A stretch of 7,626 nucleotides of DNA from Bacillota bacterium (GTDB lineage Bacteria > Bacillota > Clostridia > Clostridiales > Clostridiaceae). The notes under the pieces were generated by a model. The model had not been told where the DNA came from. It searched no databases and was given only the letters and a program-made list of their open reading frames with translations. Below are positions 4,965-7,626 of the stretch, piece after piece. The translations under genes were made by a program, and so were the position numbers. Position 1 is the stretch's first letter; each line of letters starts with the position of its first letter. The DNA lies in contig JAEWQX010000117.1 in the NCBI GenBank assembly GCA_023399035.1, forward strand, positions 1 to 7,626, in the 5' to 3' direction.

Positions 4965-5621
4965 CTATTTTCTTCCTCTTATTTCATTAAGCTTATTTTC
5001 TATAAGTTCTAAAACTTCTTTTCTGTCATTTTCATTATTTACGTAATCATAATGATCTATATTAATAGTTAGCACATCTGAAGCTTTGTAGTGTTTATAT
5101 ATCCACTCATCGTATCCTGACCATAAAAGCTTATAATAATCCACAAGGCTTTCATCTAATTCATAATCCCTGCCACGGCTTTTTATCCTATTTAATATAG
5201 TTTCAAAGCTTCCTGTTAAGTAAATCATCAAATCTGGAGCCTTTTTAGGAAGCTCCTGCAGTTCTTCTAACATATTGTTCAATAAATCAGTATATAAATT
5301 ATATTCTAAATCAGAAATTCTTCCCAGGTCTTTATTTACCTTGGCAAAGTACTGGTCTTCATATATACTTCTATCTAATACATTATTTTCATTATATAAA
5401 GCTTGTTTTATGCTTTTAAATCTAGTATTAAGAAACCACAGCTGCAATAAAAATGGATATCTGTTTGTTTTAATTTCATCATCACTTGCAGTATAGAATA
5501 GTGGTAAAATTGGATTATCATCTACACTTTCATAAAATACTTCAGTACCAAATTTCTCACCTATTAACTTAGCCAAACTTGATTTACCTGCACCAATCAT
5601 TGCGCCTATTGTAATCACCAT
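4965..5621 (-). CDS. Deoxynucleoside kinase (dGK/dAK/dCK-like, dNK family)
   Basis: Phosphorylates a deoxynucleoside to its 5'-monophosphate in the salvage pathway, in the cytoplasm. With 218 residues it has the length of the B. subtilis Dgk/Dck type (about 207-217). Visible parts: P-loop GAMIGAGKSS (6-15); YESVDDNP (30-37) with Glu31 as the likely catalytic base; QLWFLNTRF (60-68) in the nucleoside pocket; the DRS motif (83-85) in VLDRSIYEDQYF; and the arginine-rich LID RIKSRGRDYE (145-154). All key residues are present. The start is ATG 5619-5621, just after AAAGGTGAT. The frame is open to a TTG at 5637-5639, but that would add six residues spanning the ribosome binding site. The GTG one codon later has better spacing and is an alternative. 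Which base it prefers (dG, dA or dC) cannot be settled by eye. It is divergent from lexA. Confidence 0.9.
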   Translation of the reverse strand: MVITIGAMIGAGKSSLAKLIGEKFGTEVFYESVDDNPILPLFYTASDDEIKTNRYPFLLQLWFLNTRFKSIKQALYNENNVLDRSIYEDQYFAKVNKDLGRISDLEYNLYTDLLNNMLEELQELPKKAPDLMIYLTGSFETILNRIKSRGRDYELDESLVDYYKLLWSGYDEWIYKHYKASDVLTINIDHYDYVNNENDRKEVLELIENKLNEIRGRK

Positions 5622-5737
5622 ATCACCTTTTCCTTTCAATTTCCTTTGTAAAACTGTTTAAAGTTTTAGAATATGGATAGTATATAAAATGTATAATGTA
5701 TATTGTATATTATTAATTTATGTTTTAAACCCGAATT

Positions 5738-5766
5738 AGTATATCATCATATTACAATTTAGTAAA
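5738..5766 (-). promoter_or_regulatory. Possible promoter of the deoxynucleoside kinase gene
   Basis: On the minus strand TTTACT (5766-5761), 17 bases, TATACT (5743-5738). It would give a leader of about 110 bases. Other TATA-like words at 5679-5713 are possible -10 boxes with poor -35 partners, so this choice is weak. Confidence 0.3.
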
Positions 5767-5825
5767 TGTATATTTTAATCTGATTTTTCCTATATAATCC
5801 TATACAATATTTTGGAATTTAACAC

Positions 5826-5839
5826 AGAACATAGGTTTG
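5826..5839 (+). promoter_or_regulatory. SOS box (LexA operator) in the lexA promoter
   Basis: AGAACATAGGTTTG fits the Gram-positive LexA box CGAACRNRYGTTYG at all but two positions and keeps the GAAC-N4-GTTT core. It overlaps the -35 box at 5837-5842, so bound LexA would block its own promoter. This is the only such box I found in the window. Confidence 0.8.
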
Positions 5840-5865
5840 CTATATATACAACAATATGATATAAT
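5837..5865 (+). promoter_or_regulatory. lexA promoter
   Basis: TTGCTA (5837-5842), 17-base spacer, TATAAT (5860-5865) within TGATATAAT (extended -10). The start of transcription would be near 5872, giving a short leader of about 20 bases with the ribosome binding site GAGGTG at 5881-5886. Confidence 0.8.
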
Positions 5866-5892
5866 GTTTCTAAGAATAGCGAGGTGTGTGCA

Positions 5893-6498
5893 ATGGGCGA
5901 CGGAAAAGATAAACAGTCAGAAATATACGAGTTTTTAAAAGCTTATACAGAAAATAAAGGTTATCCACCATCAGTTAGAGAGATATGTGAAGCAGTTTCA
6001 CTAAAATCAACTTCAACTGTTCATGGTCATTTAAAAAGATTAGAAAAAAAGGGACTTATAAAAAGAGATCCATCAAAGCCAAGAGCATTAGAAATAGCTG
6101 AATTATCTACTCCTAAGAAGGAAATGATTTCAATTCCCATAGTAGGTAAAATTACAGCTGGTCTTCCAATACTGGCTACAGAAAATGTAGAAGATACTTT
6201 TTCATTACCCCTTGATTTTATAAAACATGATAGAGAATTATTTATGCTTAGAGTTTCAGGTGAAAGTATGATTAAAGCTGGTATAAACGATAAGGATTTA
6301 GCTATTATAGAAAGCTGCAGTGATGCTGCAAATGGTGAAATTGTTGTTGCATTAATCGATGACAGCGCTACTATCAAAAGATTCTATAAAGAAAAAGATC
6401 ACATAAGGCTTCAGCCTGAAAATGACAGCATGGATCCTATAATAGTAGATAACTGTTCAATTCTTGGAAAGCTTGTAGGTATATATAGAGCATATTAG
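5893..6498 (+). CDS. lexA: LexA repressor, SOS-response regulator with self-cleavage
   Basis: Represses SOS genes by binding GAAC-N4-GTTC-type boxes as a dimer; RecA filaments on damaged DNA trigger its self-cleavage. The 201 residues are the usual length. Residues 1-70 are the winged-helix DNA-binding domain (PPSVREICEAV, then SLKSTSTVHGHLKRLEKKGLI as the recognition helix region). After a short linker, the S24-type peptidase domain has the cleavage bond Ala89-Gly90 in KITAGLP, nucleophile Ser125 in SGESM and general base Lys162 in ATIKRF. All are intact, so it should be active. The start is ATG 5893, 6 bases after GAGGTG; the in-frame GTG at 5884 lies inside the ribosome binding site and is rejected. 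It is a single-gene unit with an SOS box on its own promoter and a strong terminator after it. Confidence 0.97.
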   Translation: MGDGKDKQSEIYEFLKAYTENKGYPPSVREICEAVSLKSTSTVHGHLKRLEKKGLIKRDPSKPRALEIAELSTPKKEMISIPIVGKITAGLPILATENVEDTFSLPLDFIKHDRELFMLRVSGESMIKAGINDKDLAIIESCSDAANGEIVVALIDDSATIKRFYKEKDHIRLQPENDSMDPIIVDNCSILGKLVGIYRAY

Positions 6499-6530
6499 TT
6501 TATAAATAACTAAATTAAGTCTTATTTTAA

Positions 6531-6570
6531 TCCCCCATATATTACTTAAATATAAGTGATATATGGGGGA
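6531..6570. terminator. Two-way terminator between lexA and the PLP enzyme gene
   Basis: A 17-bp stem, TCCCCCATATATTACTT (6531-6547) with AAGTGATATATGGGGGA (6554-6570), paired throughout apart from one G-T wobble, with a 6-base loop. It has five G-C pairs at its base and A/T-rich flanks on both sides, though no pure T run. It lies between two converging genes, 32 bases after the lexA stop and 12 before the other stop. Confidence 0.85.
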
Positions 6571-6582
6571 TTAATTTATATA

Positions 6583-7626
6583 TTAGCTTTTAAGCACCTT
6601 ATCAAGGCCTATAAGAACTCCTATCTTACCATGATCAAAGTTTATACCACCCTGCATGTAAGCTATGTACGGCTCTCTTATAGGGCCATCTGCTGATAAT
6701 TCTATTGTAGAACCAGATATAAATGCACCTGCAGCCATTACTATTTCGCTGTCATATCCAGGCATAGCCCATGGTTCACATACTGCAAAAGCATCTATTG
6801 GAGAACCAGCCTGTATTCCGCTGCAGAAATTAACAAGTTTCTTTGGATCACCGAATTCTATAGCCTGAATTATATCAGTTCTTTTTTCATTCGATGAAGG
6901 GAATACTTTAAATCCTGCTATTTCCATAACTCTTGCAGTGAATATTGCAGTCTTTACTGCTTCCATAGTTACGTGAGGTGCTGAGAATAATCCTTGAAAT
7001 AAGCTTCTCATCAATCCATAAGTAGCACCATACTCTCCTCCTACACCTGGAACAGTCATTCTGTTTGCAGCAGCTTCTACATATTCCTTTTTACCTACTA
7101 TGTATCCGCCACCTGGAGCTATTCCTCCACCTATGTTCTTCATAAGTGATCCTGCCATGATGTCAGCACCAAAATCTGTAGGCTCTACAGTTTCAACAAA
7201 TTCACCATAGCAGTTATCTACAAATATTATTACATCTTTTCTTACCTCTCTTATATGCTCAATAACTTCTGCAATTTGAGATACTAAGAAAGATTTTCTT
7301 GAGGCATATCCAGTACTTCTTTGTATATGTATAAGTTTTATACTTTCATCTTTTAAAGCTTCTTTTATTTTATCAAATTGGAATTTTCCTTCATTATCTA
7401 AATCTACTACTTCAGTTGTAATACCATATTGATCTAATGAACCAGGATTTTTCTTTTTAGATAAACCTAATACTCCAAGCAAAGTATCATATGGCATACC
7501 AGATACGCATAATATCTTATCACCTGGTCTTACGTTTCCTGCTATTGCACACCCTATAGCATGTGTACCACTTACTATATGAGGTCTTACTAGTGCTGCT
7601 TCAGCTTTGAATATTCTAGCATATAC
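6583..7626 (-). CDS. PLP-dependent enzyme of the methionine gamma-lyase / 'aluminium resistance protein' (YnbB) family, 5'-truncated by window edge
   Basis: A fold-type I pyridoxal-phosphate enzyme, cytoplasmic, related to Cys/Met metabolism enzymes. Homologues are labelled aluminium resistance protein or methionine gamma-lyase family, and their real substrate is not firmly known. The frame stays open to the window edge: 347 residues are seen of a usual 415-430, so about 75 N-terminal residues are outside. The ATG at 7495-7497 is internal, because upstream codons read VRPHIVSGTHAIGCAIAGNV, a conserved part of the family (SGTHA). Other marks are IFVDNCYGEFVE, with the Asp that faces the PLP ring nitrogen (about visible residue 137), and AGSLMKNIGGGIAPGGGY, with the Schiff-base Lys (about 163). 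The chain ends GKIGVLIGLDKVLKS. It converges on lexA. In many clostridia this gene lies near lexA and hfq/miaA, so the place fits. Confidence 0.92.
   Translation of the reverse strand, partial: VYARIFKAEAALVRPHIVSGTHAIGCAIAGNVRPGDKILCVSGMPYDTLLGVLGLSKKKNPGSLDQYGITTEVVDLDNEGKFQFDKIKEALKDESIKLIHIQRSTGYASRKSFLVSQIAEVIEHIREVRKDVIIFVDNCYGEFVETVEPTDFGADIMAGSLMKNIGGGIAPGGGYIVGKKEYVEAAANRMTVPGVGGEYGATYGLMRSLFQGLFSAPHVTMEAVKTAIFTARVMEIAGFKVFPSSNEKRTDIIQAIEFGDPKKLVNFCSGIQAGSPIDAFAVCEPWAMPGYDSEIVMAAGAFISGSTIELSADGPIREPYIAYMQGGINFDHGKIGVLIGLDKVLKS

Noticed and set aside
5884..5892. GTG at 5884 as the start of lexA
   Set aside because: It overlaps GAGGTG, the ribosome binding site for ATG 5893, and would leave no site of its own.
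6027..6377. Open frame of 116 codons on the minus strand within lexA
   Set aside because: It lies fully opposite the intact, motif-complete lexA gene; the serine- and isoleucine-rich translation is a typical shadow.

Overview
The window looks like chromosomal DNA of a low-GC Firmicute, most probably a Clostridium (cluster I) species. Three things point there: strong AT bias in the coding regions, heavy use of AGA/TTA/ATA codons with AGGAGG/AGGTGAT-type ribosome binding sites, and the set miaB, lexA and a PLP-dependent 'aluminium-resistance/methionine gamma-lyase' gene, which sit close together in many clostridia. The genus is inferred from gene content and style, not from a database search.

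Layout, left to right. Positions 1-930 hold the 3' part of miaB (+), which ends in its own terminator. Positions 931-1232 hold no gene but several hairpins, the last being the terminator of ybaK (-, 1233-1718). Positions about 1741-2660 are an extremely AT-rich gene desert with repeated AATATGCATATT palindromes. At its right edge lies a perfect 15-bp inverted repeat with a 6-nt centre, overlapping the -35 box of a strong promoter. That promoter reads into a tyrosine (Xer-type) recombinase gene (+, 2677-3663). A large two-way terminator separates it from a minus-strand group: lipoprotein (3749-4300), acidic Cys-motif protein (4459-4884) and deoxynucleoside kinase (4965-5621). lexA (+, 5893-6498) is divergent from the kinase and carries an SOS box over its promoter. 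A two-way terminator then separates lexA from the convergent, 5'-truncated PLP enzyme gene (-, 6583-7626).

How the genes relate. Most are housekeeping functions: tRNA modification (MiaB), tRNA proofreading (YbaK), nucleoside salvage (kinase) and DNA-damage control (LexA). They appear as separate transcription units with their own promoters and terminators rather than one pathway operon. The sequence shows no phage, IS or CRISPR genes. The most interesting candidate is the recombinase with the dif-like palindrome about 130 bp upstream. The arm/centre/arm geometry (11+6+11 core) and the central hexamer TGTATA (minus strand) resemble Xer recombination sites. The perfect symmetry suggests that one recombinase alone could bind both arms, and the promoter overlap suggests self-regulation. 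This is a hypothesis; a plain operator or RNA hairpin remains possible.
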